From Pseudomonadota bacterium (GTDB lineage: Bacteria; Pseudomonadota; Gammaproteobacteria; UBA1113), in contig JAJXVU010000001.1 in NCBI GenBank assembly GCA_021781965.1, positions 119,536 to 183,535 of the forward strand: DNA of 64,000 nucleotides, in the 5' to 3' direction. Shown one piece after another: positions 16,593 through 25,815 of the stretch; the first letter of the stretch is position 1; every line of letters begins with the position of its first letter. The notes below the pieces were generated by a model. That model saw only the letters and a list, made by a program, of their open reading frames with translations. It was not told where the DNA came from and made no database searches. Made by a program: the position numbers and the translations under genes.

Positions 16593-16980
16593 TAATCTGC
16601 TTAAGATTGGGTAGATCAAGCTTGAACCTTTTGATCAAAGCGAATTTAATGGTTTAGTCCATTCAGCTAAAACGCGGTTGCAAGATGCTAAACTACCGGT
16701 CTTATCAGCTGAGAGTCAATTTGATTTGGCTTATAATGCAGCACATGCTTTAGCACTTGCTGCATTGCGCCAGCATGGCTATCGCGCTAGTAATCGTTAT
16801 ATTGTTTTTCAATTATTGCCAGAAACCGTCGGTTTAAGCCCCGATTTGTGGCGAATTTTAGCAAAATGCCATGACCGACGTAATCTTGCTGAATATGAGG
16901 GGCATATAGAAGTCGAACAATCTCTTTTAGAGGCTCTAATCATGGCCGCAACCACATTGCTGGAAAGTCTTTTAAAGTAG
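16573..16980 (+). pseudogene. HEPN-domain toxin gene interrupted by an amber codon
   Basis: The natural start is ATG 16573, inside the end of the MNT gene. It reads MNSNHFDNLLKIG, then TAG (16612-16614), then continues in the same frame IKLEPFDQSEF... to TAA 16978-16980. The NLLKIG-Q-LK context is usual for this family, so TAG most likely replaced a CAG Gln codon. The remainder (QFDLAYNAAHALALAALRQHGYR, KCHDRRNLAEYEG) is a normal HEPN helical domain with its RX4-6 region, ending at a typical length. A restart at TTG 16678 would give 100 residues but lose the first helix. Either the toxin is dead or it depends on readthrough or restart. Confidence 0.8.
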
Positions 16981-17156
16981 ATAACAGAGGCATTACCATA
17001 TTTTCAAGCATATTTGGTCTATTTCAAGTCATATTCAAGTAATTATAGCCCCAAGATTGAATCTAACTCATTCTATTTTATGGAAATTTTTTAAATGCTC
17101 TTAAAATGTACTATACTAACTTTATCTAAACGGTAATTTTTTAAACAAAGGGGTTT

Positions 17157-17291
17157 ATGATGAAGATCTATAAAAAGAGCTATACGCTTTTAGCCATAAT
17201 GGTAGTATTTTTAAGTTTAACCGGTTGCAGTGCTGGTATTAGCATTGATGGCATGGTTCAAGGCGCAGTGCAATTAATAAATAGTATGTAA
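17157..17291 (+). CDS. Tiny lipoprotein, copy 1
   Basis: 44 residues from ATG 17157 (a second ATG follows). MMKIYKKSYTLLAIMVVFLS is a signal peptide, LTGC the lipobox (Cys24), and the mature part is only 21 residues, ending VQGAVQLINSM. AAAGGGGTTT lies upstream. It is closely related to the next gene in protein, 5' leader and promoter-region sequence (CTTAAAATGTACTATA..., ...AAACGGTAATTT), so the two arose by tandem duplication. Size and layout recall entericidin-type envelope lipopeptides, but the mature parts are not clearly alike. Confidence 0.7.
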   Translation: MMKIYKKSYTLLAIMVVFLSLTGCSAGISIDGMVQGAVQLINSM

Positions 17292-17412
17292 TAACTTGTT
17301 GTAAAAGCAGCATAATAAGCCATAAATGTTTTTCCCATACGCTTAAAATGTACTATAATAATTTTACGTAAACGGTAATTTAATGATAATTTTTGAAAAA
17401 AAGGAGTTTGTG

Positions 17413-17547
17413 ATGACCAAGATCTATAAAAAGAGCTATGCGCTTTTAGCTATAATGGTATTATTTTTAAGTTTAACAGGTTGCCATGCGAGTGCTAGCA
17501 TTGGTACAACTTTTCAAGGTGCAGCCCAATTCATAAGTAGTTTATAA
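17413..17547 (+). CDS. Tiny lipoprotein, copy 2
   Basis: 44 residues from ATG 17413 with AAAGGAG 7 bases upstream. MTKIYKKSYALLAIMVLFLS + LTGC (Cys24) is followed by a mature part CHASASIGTTFQGAAQFISSL. It is nearly identical to copy 1 through the signal peptide and diverges afterwards (about half identical). The duplicated block is roughly 256 bases long, counting from start codon to start codon. Substitutions at third codon positions and conservation of the lipobox argue that both are translated. Confidence 0.7.
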   Translation: MTKIYKKSYALLAIMVLFLSLTGCHASASIGTTFQGAAQFISSL

Positions 17548-17579
17548 TAACTTATTGTAAAGCACCATAAATAATCCAT

Positions 17580-17614
17580 AAGGGACGGTTATACTGTTTT
17601 TATGATCGTTCCCT
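17580..17614 (+). other. Hairpin after the tiny lipoproteins
   Basis: AAGGGACG and CGTTCCCTT face each other across an AT-rich loop, with one bulged base. No U-run follows, so terminator activity is uncertain. The rest of 17615-17845 has no gene I can support. Confidence 0.35.
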
Positions 17615-17845
17615 TGGCGATAGTCGCAAGTAATGAGTATCTATTTTCTATTGTTGTCATGAATGCCCTTAGCTCTTAAAGGTCTTACGGGATGCCCTCT
17701 ATTTCTATACCGACCGGTTAAATAAATTCTAACTTTTTATAAACTTAAGAAATAGTTCGGTAAACGAATGGCATTTAAGGTTTCCTTAAGGTACACTTGT
17801 TATAGTTAATGTAACGGTAAGAATTGATTCACAGAGAGGTGTGTC

Positions 17846-19750
17846 ATGAGTGCTTCAGATAAAGATGTAGAGTTTCAAACAATAACCTTTGAACAGCAAC
17901 GTTTGTTTGCCGCAAGAAATAAGCATTACTCATTTGAGTTTGACGGGAAAGGTTACTGGCATATTCCTAACGACAGTCCTTCCAGTCAACATGATGATAT
18001 ATATTTTGAGAAAATGGCCGGTGATTACTTACGAGGCGGTTTTCGTTACCGCGACCAAATGATTGTAAGGGATTTAGATGCTGAAAGATCTGACAAGAGA
18101 AAGCGTGAGCTTAACGCAGAACTTTTCAGACTTGGTAGCATGCCTGATTTTGGCTCAAAACGTTCCGAAGCTGGAATGGAAGCCATGAGAAATCATGAAC
18201 GTTTGAGTCAAGAACTTGGAAATTTATATGCGGCTGAAGCCGCGGAGCCGGAAAAGAAAGAATTAACGTCAGGAGAAAAGATTAAAATAGCCCAAGATCT
18301 TCTTACACACCAACTTCAACTAGATCTAAAGCAAGCTGCTGGATTCGCACGTACCGTACAACAAAGATTATGTGGTTATCATAAAAGATTAACAGGCCAA
18401 GATCGGCCTAATTCTGATAATAGTGTTGAAGAGCCTGACTTTACAATATCCTTTTCTCGTCAAGGCGAAAAAATTATTGCTAAGTTGCACACAGCAACAG
18501 ATCCTGAGCTATACAGTGAATTTGAAATACTGGTTTCAAATTTAACTGATGCGAACGGGGAACCTCAACGTGCGCCTATTAAATTAATTTCTACAAAAAG
18601 CAAGAATAGTGAAAGCGGATATTGGGATACGGAGGGGTATCACTACAAGGATAAGCTCAAAGCTGAGAAGTTTTTCTCTTCAATCGAAGAAAAAAAGGCA
18701 GCCTATGCTGAAAGAAACATGCTAATAGAATATTTGGATAATTCAAAACGTATACAATATAATAAACTTAGCGCTAAACTTCAAGAGCTTCGCGATGAAC
18801 ATGAAAGACTTGTTGCTGTGGATGCTTCAGCTGGAGTTTCTGCAGTGGATTCAGAACGGCTCGATTCACAAATATTAGAAATAGAATACGAAATAGGTGG
18901 TGATCCGCAATTAGGTAAAATAGGACTGCTTGACAAAGTAACGACTATAGAAAATGAATATGGAGAAGGTTCTTCAAACCCCAATCCCTATATATTTTTT
19001 ACTGATTTGGAGCTTACATCAGCGTTAGCACAGGCCAATAAATTCTGTGGTTTGGATGCAAATGACTCGAAAAGAAGAGGGGAAGAAGATTCTATACAGA
19101 AACGATATAGTCAACTTGTGCATAGGCATGAAACGCTTATTCAGGAAAAAGAATCGCTTGTCGGTGTTAGCAAAGGCTTCAATAGAGAACTTAAAGCACT
19201 CGATGCCGCAGCTAATAAAAAGCGCAGCTTTGGACTAAATGTGTTACTAGGTGTTGCCACATTGTTCACTGCGGGTTTGGCTTTAGTTCCTGTTGCAATC
19301 AATCGTTATTTTTCCATACAGGAAAGAAATGAACGTAGGAAAGAAATCGCTGCAAGTGAAAGTGAGATAACTGAACGTACAAAGGATATAGAAAGACAAT
19401 TAAATAAAATAAACAGTGAAATAGGGGCTATTACAAAGGAGATGGAAGGGCAATCACCAGCTAGGCCTACTAGCCCAGAAGCTATTCCTGCAAATCTGTA
19501 TTTAGACCTATTTTTAGCAGATATAGAAGTCGATGCACTTAAACCCAATGAGTATGGCTCTTCGCACGTTGTTCTTGATTTAGAAAAAAGAAGTGGGAAA
19601 GTACCTGTATGTTCGCAAGCTGAGGCTTTGGATAAATGTGGATTCCTTGCCAAGTCAAATAGCCAGCCTCCAGTTTTGCCATCTTCGCAGACTATTATAA
19701 CACAAAGCACGGCTCACTTAGATCGGACGAGTCTAGGATTAGGGCAGTAA
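17846..19750 (+). CDS. Large coiled-coil protein with a membrane segment, unknown function
   Basis: 634 residues, not recognised. Long heptad-rich stretches (about 75-160, 275-350, 410-450 and 490-535) surround one hydrophobic segment (about 462-486, LNVLLGVATLFTAGLALVPVAI). The last ~50 residues are Pro/Ser/Gln/Thr-rich and disordered. AGAGAGGTG gives a good ribosome site. The gene, with its smaller coiled-coil neighbour 40 bases downstream, is flanked by core genes. Such architecture (coiled coil, membrane hairpin, polar tail) is common among secreted effectors of Legionellales, but no effector motif is diagnostic and a structural or cell-envelope role is possible. Confidence 0.65.
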   Translation: MSASDKDVEFQTITFEQQRLFAARNKHYSFEFDGKGYWHIPNDSPSSQHDDIYFEKMAGDYLRGGFRYRDQMIVRDLDAERSDKRKRELNAELFRLGSMPDFGSKRSEAGMEAMRNHERLSQELGNLYAAEAAEPEKKELTSGEKIKIAQDLLTHQLQLDLKQAAGFARTVQQRLCGYHKRLTGQDRPNSDNSVEEPDFTISFSRQGEKIIAKLHTATDPELYSEFEILVSNLTDANGEPQRAPIKLISTKSKNSESGYWDTEGYHYKDKLKAEKFFSSIEEKKAAYAERNMLIEYLDNSKRIQYNKLSAKLQELRDEHERLVAVDASAGVSAVDSERLDSQILEIEYEIGGDPQLGKIGLLDKVTTIENEYGEGSSNPNPYIFFTDLELTSALAQANKFCGLDANDSKRRGEEDSIQKRYSQLVHRHETLIQEKESLVGVSKGFNRELKALDAAANKKRSFGLNVLLGVATLFTAGLALVPVAINRYFSIQERNERRKEIAASESEITERTKDIERQLNKINSEIGAITKEMEGQSPARPTSPEAIPANLYLDLFLADIEVDALKPNEYGSSHVVLDLEKRSGKVPVCSQAEALDKCGFLAKSNSQPPVLPSSQTIITQSTAHLDRTSLGLGQ

Positions 19751-19790
19751 TAGATTAGTAAATTATACAATAGCTAAAGGAGGAGTTGAT

Positions 19791-20306
19791 ATGACGACTG
19801 CATTATATATTGAAGGAGCTCCGCGAAGTTCATTCTACAATCCTTGTACACGGATTGTAGATGAGATAGGACGATTGGAAAGAATAGTTGCAGCCTGCGA
19901 GGTTGATATCAGTGTTCGCTGTGCTGAACGTGAAGTACTAATTGATGATCGTGAGAAAAATTTAGAAAAATTTTGGGGAAAGCTAAATAATCTAAATGAA
20001 CATGAAAGAAAAATACCAGCAGTACTCTGTTCTAAGGAAGAAAAGAACCTGTTATTTAGAAAGCTGACCTCTGTAAGAGATCGTCATAGAGACGCTGTTG
20101 AGCCAGAAATAAGGAACACCGATACGCAAATCGAGAAAGTAGATAGTATATTACTTGAATTGCAAAAGGAGTTAGAGACTAGTAGGACACAATTGGAGCA
20201 GTGGCGTGCGGCATTGGCGTTGCTCGCAAATCTAAGTGGTAGGGAAGAGGTTAGAAGCGAAGATGCACGAAACACCTATGGCCCTTGTGCAGCCTCAGCC
20301 GCTTAA
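19791..20306 (+). CDS. Small coiled-coil protein, unknown function
   Basis: 171 residues with near-perfect AAAGGAGG before the start. After a short N-terminal stretch, residues about 22-145 are predominantly charged helix with heptads (DEIGRLERIVAACEVDI..., TDTQIEKVDSILLELQKELE), suggesting an antiparallel coiled coil. The Ala/Ser tail is probably disordered. It likely shares a transcript with the 634-residue coiled-coil gene. A chaperone or partner relationship is a guess from adjacency; I recognise no family. Confidence 0.65.
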   Translation: MTTALYIEGAPRSSFYNPCTRIVDEIGRLERIVAACEVDISVRCAEREVLIDDREKNLEKFWGKLNNLNEHERKIPAVLCSKEEKNLLFRKLTSVRDRHRDAVEPEIRNTDTQIEKVDSILLELQKELETSRTQLEQWRAALALLANLSGREEVRSEDARNTYGPCAASAA

Positions 20307-20537
20307 TTATCCTTAAAATAGACTGGCGCAGGTATTAGTCAAGCCGTATTTGCCAAAATCATCAAGGTGAGTGATGCTGCCATTATTATTTCCCACCCCC
20401 CTTGTTTATTGTCCCTATATTTTGTAGAATAGTGGGTCTTTAGCCTAAGTCTGTGGTTTAGAACGTCAGAAAGGCGAGAATAGAGCGAGAATTGTACATA
20501 TAATAAGCAAAATGCTTATATTTTAGGAAAAGTTATC

Positions 20538-20975
20538 ATGAAAACATTTAGTGCCAAGGCCGAAACGGTTGAACGCGATTGGTATGTGGTTGATGCCACC
20601 AATAAAACTTTGGGTCGTCTTGCCAGCCAAATCGCCTTAAGATTGCGTGGGAAGCATAAACCTACCTATACCCCGCACGTGGATACCGGCGATTACATTA
20701 TTGTACTCAATGCCGAGAAGGTGAGCGTAACAGGTCGAAAAATGACCGATAAGACCTACCATTGGCATACCGGCTACCCAGGCGGTATCAAGAGCATTAC
20801 GCTAGAGAAATTATTGGAGAAAGCACCAGAACGCGCTTTAGAAAAAGCCGTGAAGGGTATGATGCCAAATAATCCCTTGGGGCGTGCAATGCTTCGCAAA
20901 TTAAAAGTGTATGCTGGGGCTACGCACCATCATACAGCCCAGCAACCTAAAGAATTAATTATAGAGACGGATTAA
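20538..20975 (+). CDS. rplM: Large-subunit ribosomal protein uL13
   Basis: 145 residues, near the usual 142. It binds 23S rRNA early in 50S assembly. [50 protein letters not shown], and [18 protein letters not shown] are all standard. A TATAAT-like box near 20500 and AGGA before the ATG give a likely promoter and ribosome site. rpsI follows after 4 bases, the conserved rplM-rpsI operon. Confidence 0.97.
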   Translation: MKTFSAKAETVERDWYVVDATNKTLGRLASQIALRLRGKHKPTYTPHVDTGDYIIVLNAEKVSVTGRKMTDKTYHWHTGYPGGIKSITLEKLLEKAPERALEKAVKGMMPNNPLGRAMLRKLKVYAGATHHHTAQQPKELIIETD

Positions 20976-20979
20976 ACCT

Positions 20980-21441
20980 ATGGCAGCAGCAAGCAAACAG
21001 TATTTTTATGGTACCGGCAGACGTAAAGAAAGCGTCGCACGTGTGTTTTTAAAGAAAGGTAGCGGTAAGTTTACCGTGAATGGCCGTGAATTGGCTGATT
21101 ACTTTCCTAGAGAAACAGCACGTATGATCATTGCTAGACCTATGAACGAAGTCGGCATGAATGATCGCTTTGACATCATGGTTACCGTTAAAGGCGGCGG
21201 CATCAGCGGTCAAGCCGGTGCAGTGCGTCTAGGCATAGCACGCGCTTTAGTCGATTACGACGAAGAAGGCGGCAAGGCTAAAGGCGGTACGGTTAAAGTA
21301 GTAGCTGAGGAAGGTGGTTCTTTGACCTTCAGACAAAAGCTACGCCAAGGCGGCCATTTAACCCGTGATGCGCGTTGTGTAGAACGCAAGAAATTTGGTC
21401 TGCGTAAAGCTCGTAAACGTTGCCAATTCTCTAAACGATAA
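20980..21441 (+). CDS. rpsI: Small-subunit ribosomal protein uS9, with an internal insertion
   Basis: 153 residues; bacterial S9 is normally about 130. The fold and the tail that reaches the P-site tRNA are present ([47 protein letters not shown], terminal QFSKR). About 22 extra residues (roughly 96-117, [19 protein letters not shown]) sit between the conserved YDE and the following RQKLRQGG helix. The frame is intact, with no stop or shift. The Pro usually before QFSKR is Cys. Operon partner rplM is normal. Confidence 0.96.
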   Translation: MAAASKQYFYGTGRRKESVARVFLKKGSGKFTVNGRELADYFPRETARMIIARPMNEVGMNDRFDIMVTVKGGGISGQAGAVRLGIARALVDYDEEGGKAKGGTVKVVAEEGGSLTFRQKLRQGGHLTRDARCVERKKFGLRKARKRCQFSKR

Positions 21442-21452
21442 TTTTAAACTGG

Positions 21453-21475
21453 ATCCTCGGCCGAAGGCCGAGGAT
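21453..21475. terminator. Perfect hairpin after rpsI
   Basis: ATCCTCGGCC-GAA-GGCCGAGGAT: a 10-base-pair stem with a triloop, 12 bases after the rpsI stop. No U-run follows, so it may act as an RNA 3'-end stabiliser or be a repeat rather than a classical terminator. Confidence 0.5.
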
Positions 21476-21534
21476 GACAGAGCATTGGATCTCTGGCTTA
21501 TGGTCGGAGATGATAGAGTATTAGCCCCCTGGTT

Positions 21535-21638
21535 TATATACTCACAGCAGTTGATTTTTAGGCGATGCGCCTAGCCCTCGAGCACCAGGAGTGACGTACT
21601 TCGTCATATATTAGTGCAAGATGGGCGAAGGCAACAAA
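21535..21638 (+). repeat. ~105 bp dispersed repeat, copy 1
   Basis: TATATACTCACAGCAG + TTGATTTTTAGG, then GCGCC-AGCCCTC-AGCAC, then GTGCAAGATGGGCGAAGGCAAC. The same series occurs inverted at 60339-60442. The centre is variable and partly palindromic (GACGTACTTCGTC here). It ends 44 bases before the hemA start. Confidence 0.85.
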
Positions 21639-21681
21639 GCCTAAAGGTCAAATGCCAAGAGTATTTAGTGTGGAATTCCAT

Positions 21682-22917
21682 ATGAACTTATATGTTTATG
21701 GCCTGAATCATCGCAGCGCACCCTTGGTGGTACGCGAGCAGGCGATGATAGCCCATGAACATTTAGCCCCTGCCCTGCAATCTATCTTAAACGAAGACGG
21801 TATCCTAGAAGCAGTTATTTTATCGACCTGCAATCGGTGTGAATTCTATGCTATTGCCGACAATGGTCGACGTTTAGAGCAGTGGATGGCTAAACAACAC
21901 CATAAGGGCGATGGCTCTTATCAACAATACACTTACTTGTATAGCGGTGAAGAAGCGGTAGCACATTTATTGCGAGTGGCTATAGGCTTAGATGCTCAGG
22001 TTATGGGTGAGCCGCAGATCTTAGGCCAAGTTAAAGCTGCTTTTGCCACAGCCTTAGACGTAGGTGCCGCGGGTCCCGAGTTGAATCATTTATTTCAGCA
22101 AATATTTAATAGCGCTAAAAGCATACGCAACGATACGGGTTTAGGCGCGCACGCCATTTCGGCTTCATATTTAACTTGGTTGATGATACAACGCTGTATT
22201 CCTGTAGACAAATCCGCTTCGGTGGTTTTAGTCGGTGCGGGCGAAATGATTGCCAACCTTATTCCCTATTTGCAGCAAGCGCCTCAATTGGATATTACGC
22301 TTATCAATCGCACACCGGAGAACGCAGAAGCTTTATTGCCAACGGCAAAAGTGTTGACTATGTCATTTTTATTAGAGTCTTTAATAGACTGCGATGTTGC
22401 CGTGTTCGCTACGGAAAGCTACCATCCTTTATTAACACGCGACGCTGTGCAAACTATTTTAACGCAACGCAGTAAGCCATTGTATTGTTTGGATTTAGCC
22501 TTGCCGCGCAATGTAGAGGCCAATGTGACTGAATGTGCACATGTTAGTTTGTTTAATTTAGATGATATACAATTGTGGGTGGATGAAAACCAAGACAAGC
22601 GTCAGCAGGCAGCAACGCGCGCTGAGGAAGCCATTAAAGAACATAGTCGACGATATCAAAAACAGTTGCAGACTATAGAATTTGATGAATTGATTAAATC
22701 CTATAGACGGAAGATTAATAGCGTGCGCGAGTTGGAATTGAACAAGGCCTTACAAAAATTACAAGAAGGTGTAGAGCCTGCTGTCGTGTTACAACAATTT
22801 TCGCATGCCTTGGCTAATAAAGTCATGCATCATCCTAGCCAGGCTTTGAATCAAGCACGCTTTGAGAAAAGCAAGGATTGGTTGGCTTCGGCAAAGCTGT
22901 TATTGGGTTTGGAATAA
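21682..22917 (+). CDS. hemA: Glutamyl-tRNA reductase
   Basis: 411 residues from ATG 21682; upstream in-frame codons back to 21652 do not match the family. It reduces glutamyl-tRNA to glutamate-1-semialdehyde, the first step of C5 tetrapyrrole synthesis, so this organism makes its own haem precursor. Visible: [13 protein letters not shown], catalytic Cys50 in [27 protein letters not shown], the NADPH fold [14 protein letters not shown], and the C-terminal helical dimerisation domain. It is followed after 1 base by prfA. Confidence 0.96.
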   Translation: MNLYVYGLNHRSAPLVVREQAMIAHEHLAPALQSILNEDGILEAVILSTCNRCEFYAIADNGRRLEQWMAKQHHKGDGSYQQYTYLYSGEEAVAHLLRVAIGLDAQVMGEPQILGQVKAAFATALDVGAAGPELNHLFQQIFNSAKSIRNDTGLGAHAISASYLTWLMIQRCIPVDKSASVVLVGAGEMIANLIPYLQQAPQLDITLINRTPENAEALLPTAKVLTMSFLLESLIDCDVAVFATESYHPLLTRDAVQTILTQRSKPLYCLDLALPRNVEANVTECAHVSLFNLDDIQLWVDENQDKRQQAATRAEEAIKEHSRRYQKQLQTIEFDELIKSYRRKINSVRELELNKALQKLQEGVEPAVVLQQFSHALANKVMHHPSQALNQARFEKSKDWLASAKLLLGLE

Positions 22918-22918
22918 A

Positions 22919-24007
22919 ATGAAAGAATCTTTACTCAATAAATTAGACCAACTGCGCATGCGCCACGAAGAAGTGTCGGCGTTGTTGAGTGATCCTAAAG
23001 TCATGAATGTGCAAGAAGAGTTCCGCAATTTATCCAAGGAATATGCGCAATTAGAGCCTGTGGTGAATACTTTCCTGCGTTATCAAAAAACACAACAAGA
23101 TATGGCAGAAGCGCGCGAACTATTAACTTTAGGCGATGTCGAATTAAAAGAATTGGCCGAACAGGAATTGCAGTTATTTGAAAAACAAACAGTAGAATTA
23201 GAGCAATCATTACAAATCTTATTAATACCCAGTGATCCAAATGATACTAAAGATATTTACTTAGAAATACGTGCGGGTACTGGTGGCGACGAAGCGGCCA
23301 TTTTTGCGGGTGATTTATATCGTATGTACACTCGTTATGCCTTGACGCAAAATTGGCAGTGCGAGTTGATCAGCGAAAGTTTGGGTGAGCACGGCGGCTA
23401 TAAGGAAGTGATTATTAAAATCAATGGCCATGGCGTGTATTCACAATTAAAATTTGAGTCAGGCGCGCATCGGGTGCAACGTGTACCTGAAACCGAAGCC
23501 CAAGGTCGAGTGCATACCTCGGCTTGTACCGTCGCTATATTACCCGTGGCTGAAGAAATCGATGAAATAGACATTAATCCTGCCGATTTAAAGATAGACA
23601 CCTATCGCGCTTCAGGCGCAGGTGGTCAGCACGTCAATAAAACCGATTCTGCTATACGTATTACGCACTTACCCAGTGGCATCGTCGTGGAATGTCAGGA
23701 TGAGCGTTCACAACATAAAAATCGTGCACGGGCGATGTCTTTATTACAAGCTAAATTACTGATGGGCGAGCAAGAAAAACAACGCCAGGAAGAAGCCATG
23801 ACGCGTAAATTATTGGTGGGTAGTGGTGATCGCTCCGAACGTATACGTACTTATAATTATCCCCAAGGCCGCGTTACTGATCATCGTATCAATTTAACCT
23901 TGTATAAATTACAAGATATTATGGAAGGTGCCTTAGAACAAGTGATCCAACCTTTATTGCAAGAATACCAAGCCGAGCAGCTGGCATTTTTGTCTAAAGA
24001 TGGATAG
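22919..24007 (+). CDS. prfA: Peptide chain release factor 1
   Basis: 362 residues from ATG 22919. It reads UAG and UAA stops. The recognition loop has Pro-Glu-Thr ([12 protein letters not shown]), a normal PxT form. The catalytic GGQ is in [19 protein letters not shown]. Start chosen one base after the hemA stop because [12 protein letters not shown] is the family N-terminus. The hemA-prfA-prmC order is conserved, and PrmC modifies this very GGQ glutamine. Its presence means the amber codon in the HEPN gene should terminate translation. Confidence 0.97.
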   Translation: MKESLLNKLDQLRMRHEEVSALLSDPKVMNVQEEFRNLSKEYAQLEPVVNTFLRYQKTQQDMAEARELLTLGDVELKELAEQELQLFEKQTVELEQSLQILLIPSDPNDTKDIYLEIRAGTGGDEAAIFAGDLYRMYTRYALTQNWQCELISESLGEHGGYKEVIIKINGHGVYSQLKFESGAHRVQRVPETEAQGRVHTSACTVAILPVAEEIDEIDINPADLKIDTYRASGAGGQHVNKTDSAIRITHLPSGIVVECQDERSQHKNRARAMSLLQAKLLMGEQEKQRQEEAMTRKLLVGSGDRSERIRTYNYPQGRVTDHRINLTLYKLQDIMEGALEQVIQPLLQEYQAEQLAFLSKDG

Positions 24008-24023
24008 TAACTATTTTTTCCAT

Positions 24024-24048
24024 CCGCTCCCTGACGGTCGCGGCTCGG
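24024..24048 (-). repeat. Short GC-rich dispersed repeat
   Basis: CCGCTCCCTGACGG + TCGCGGCTCGG on the + strand (inverse orientation), between prfA and prmC, 16 bases after the prfA stop. Confidence 0.88.
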
Positions 24049-24073
24049 TTAATCCATTTATAACCAATTATCA

Positions 24074-24910
24074 ATGAAAACCATCATAGAATTACTACAA
24101 CTCGCAAAATCACAAAACATAGACACACTAGATGCCGAAGTGCTCTTAGCCCATGCGCTAGAAAAAAATCGTGCGTATTTATACACTTGGCCGGATACGC
24201 TCGTCGCAGAGGCCGCAACCATACAATATCAAAATAACTTAAAACGCCGCCTATTAGGTGAACCCATTGGCTATATACTAGGGTATAAAGAATTTTGGTC
24301 TTTACCCATTGCCGTGACCAGCGATACCTTAATTCCACGGGCCGATACGGAAAGTTGGTTGCACTGGTTGTTGGAACGATTTGCCGATAAACAGCAATTA
24401 CGCCTTTTAGATTTAGGCACCGGCAGCGGCGCTATTGCCTTGGCCTTAGCGCATGAAAAACCACAATGGGCCATTTGCGCTGTAGATTGTTCTGAGGCTG
24501 CTTTGGCCGTGGCAATGCGTAATGCCAAAGCTTTAGAGAGTCCGCAAATAGAATGGTTGTACAGCGATTGGTATCAGGCGTTATCGGGGCGAATGTTTGA
24601 CGTGATAGTCGCTAATCCGCCGTATATTGCCGAAGAGGAACCGCATTGGCAACAAGGCGATTTACGCTTTGAGCCCAAATCGGCCCTAGTAGCGGCAGAC
24701 AATGGCTTGAAAGATTTAGCGCATATTATTCAGCAAGCACCACAGTATTTGACGCCGCAAGGATTGTTATTAGTGGAGCATGGTTATTTGCAAGGACCTA
24801 GTGTAAAATCTTTATTCGTTGCCACTGGTTTTAGCGCCGTAGAAACGCATTGCGATTATGGTGGTCAGCCGCGGTGGACGGTGGGTGCAAGGGAGATTAA
24901 GAATGAATAA
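24074..24910 (+). CDS. prmC: Release factor glutamine methyltransferase
   Basis: 278 residues. It N5-methylates the GGQ glutamine of RF1 and RF2 using S-adenosylmethionine. An N-terminal helical substrate domain (DAEVLLAHALEKNRAYLYTWPD) precedes a Rossmann domain with LDLGTGSGAIALALA and the catalytic VANPPYIAEEEPHW (NPPY). The neighbour is its substrate gene prfA; a dispersed repeat lies between them, so any co-transcript carries the repeat. No clear Shine-Dalgarno is seen within 12 bases. Confidence 0.96.
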   Translation: MKTIIELLQLAKSQNIDTLDAEVLLAHALEKNRAYLYTWPDTLVAEAATIQYQNNLKRRLLGEPIGYILGYKEFWSLPIAVTSDTLIPRADTESWLHWLLERFADKQQLRLLDLGTGSGAIALALAHEKPQWAICAVDCSEAALAVAMRNAKALESPQIEWLYSDWYQALSGRMFDVIVANPPYIAEEEPHWQQGDLRFEPKSALVAADNGLKDLAHIIQQAPQYLTPQGLLLVEHGYLQGPSVKSLFVATGFSAVETHCDYGGQPRWTVGAREIKNE

Positions 24911-24929
24911 TTAGTTGCGCCGCAATTTT

Positions 24930-24954
24930 CCGAGCCGCGACTGTCAGGGAGCGG
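24930..24954 (+). repeat. Short GC-rich dispersed repeat
   Basis: CCGAGCCGCGACTG + TCAGGGAGCGG, with a single C-to-T change in the core, followed by a GAGAGCGAG remnant. It lies between prmC and the dipeptidase gene. Confidence 0.85.
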
Positions 24955-24989
24955 ATGTTAGAGAGCGAGTAGGGAGAGTCGTTACAAAA

Positions 24990-25727
24990 ATGGTTAAATT
25001 AATTATATCAATATTATTCACGATTATTACTATAAATGCTGTAGCAGAAAATGTAGACTTCGTTAACGCACAACAAATCATACCCCAGCTGCAAATAGAC
25101 ATGCGCTATGCTTCCGCTCATAATTTTGTAGGCAGAAGAATTAAAGGCTATGAACAGCCTGTGTGTTTATTAACTCAACAAGCAGCCTACGCATTAAAAA
25201 CAGTAGAGATACAATTGTTAGCTAGGGGTTTAACGCTTAAAGCATATGATTGCTATAGGCCACAAATGGCTGTAAATGATTTTGTAGAATGGGTTGGTGA
25301 ACTAAATAATGTGACCATGCGCGCTGAATTTTACCCGAGCGTCAATAAGGCCGATCTTTTTAAAAAAGGGTATATCGCTTCTCCATCTGGCCATAGCCGC
25401 GGCAGTACCCTTGATTTAACGATAGTGCCTTTGAACAGCCATATTCCAGTATATAATCCTAGAGCAAAACAAGTGTCTTGTGCTGCGCCGCAGCAAAAAC
25501 GATCACCCGATAATAGTTTGGATTTTGGTACTAGCTATGATTGTTTTAGCCCTATGTCCCATCCCAATTATCCAAATATATCTGCAGAGGCTAGAACAAA
25601 CAGAGGATTATTGCGGACTTTAATGAAGCACGCTGGATTTAAGCCTATAGCTACAGAATGGTGGCATTTTACTTTAATCCATGAACCATATCCTTATACT
25701 TATTTTGATTTTCCAGTGAAAAATTGA
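24990..25727 (+). CDS. ddpX: D-Ala-D-Ala dipeptidase, exported (VanX/DdpX family)
   Basis: 245 residues from ATG 24990. The frame extends upstream but there it translates the dispersed repeat, and MVKLIISILFTIITINAVAEN is a clear signal peptide. M15D zinc peptidases split D-Ala-D-Ala; periplasmic members recycle peptidoglycan peptides. Zn and catalytic positions are visible: the DCYRP segment, SGHSRGSTLDLT (SxHxxGxAxD, with Thr in place of Ala), and the TEWWHF end (Glu base and His ligand). There are no vancomycin-resistance neighbours, so cell-wall turnover is the likelier role. A 7 bp hairpin (25735-25755) follows the stop. Confidence 0.9.
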   Translation: MVKLIISILFTIITINAVAENVDFVNAQQIIPQLQIDMRYASAHNFVGRRIKGYEQPVCLLTQQAAYALKTVEIQLLARGLTLKAYDCYRPQMAVNDFVEWVGELNNVTMRAEFYPSVNKADLFKKGYIASPSGHSRGSTLDLTIVPLNSHIPVYNPRAKQVSCAAPQQKRSPDNSLDFGTSYDCFSPMSHPNYPNISAEARTNRGLLRTLMKHAGFKPIATEWWHFTLIHEPYPYTYFDFPVKN

Positions 25728-25769
25728 AGACACAAACTGAGAAATTAACTCAGTTGTCGCCTCCTCACG

Positions 25770-25815
25770 CATGGCAATCGCACGAGAACTGGAAAGATTT
25801 TAACTTTTTTAATTT
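25770..25815 (+). repeat. 46 bp exact direct repeat, left copy
   Basis: Begins CATGGCAATCGCACGAGAAC and ends TTTTAACTTTTTTAATTT. Identical over 46 bases to 30219-30264. The two copies enclose the 1335-residue gene. The rest of the 25728-26073 gap contains no gene I can support. Confidence 0.9.

Noticed and set aside
23480..23510. Pro-Glu-Thr in the RF1 recognition loop as an oddity
   Set aside because: The family tolerates PxT; this is a normal variant in gammaproteobacteria.
24915..24989. N-terminal extension of the dipeptidase
   Set aside because: It translates the dispersed repeat; a clear signal peptide begins at 24990.
24990..25727. VanX-type vancomycin resistance
   Set aside because: No vanH or vanA neighbours; a signal peptide and a Gram-negative context favour cell-wall peptide recycling.
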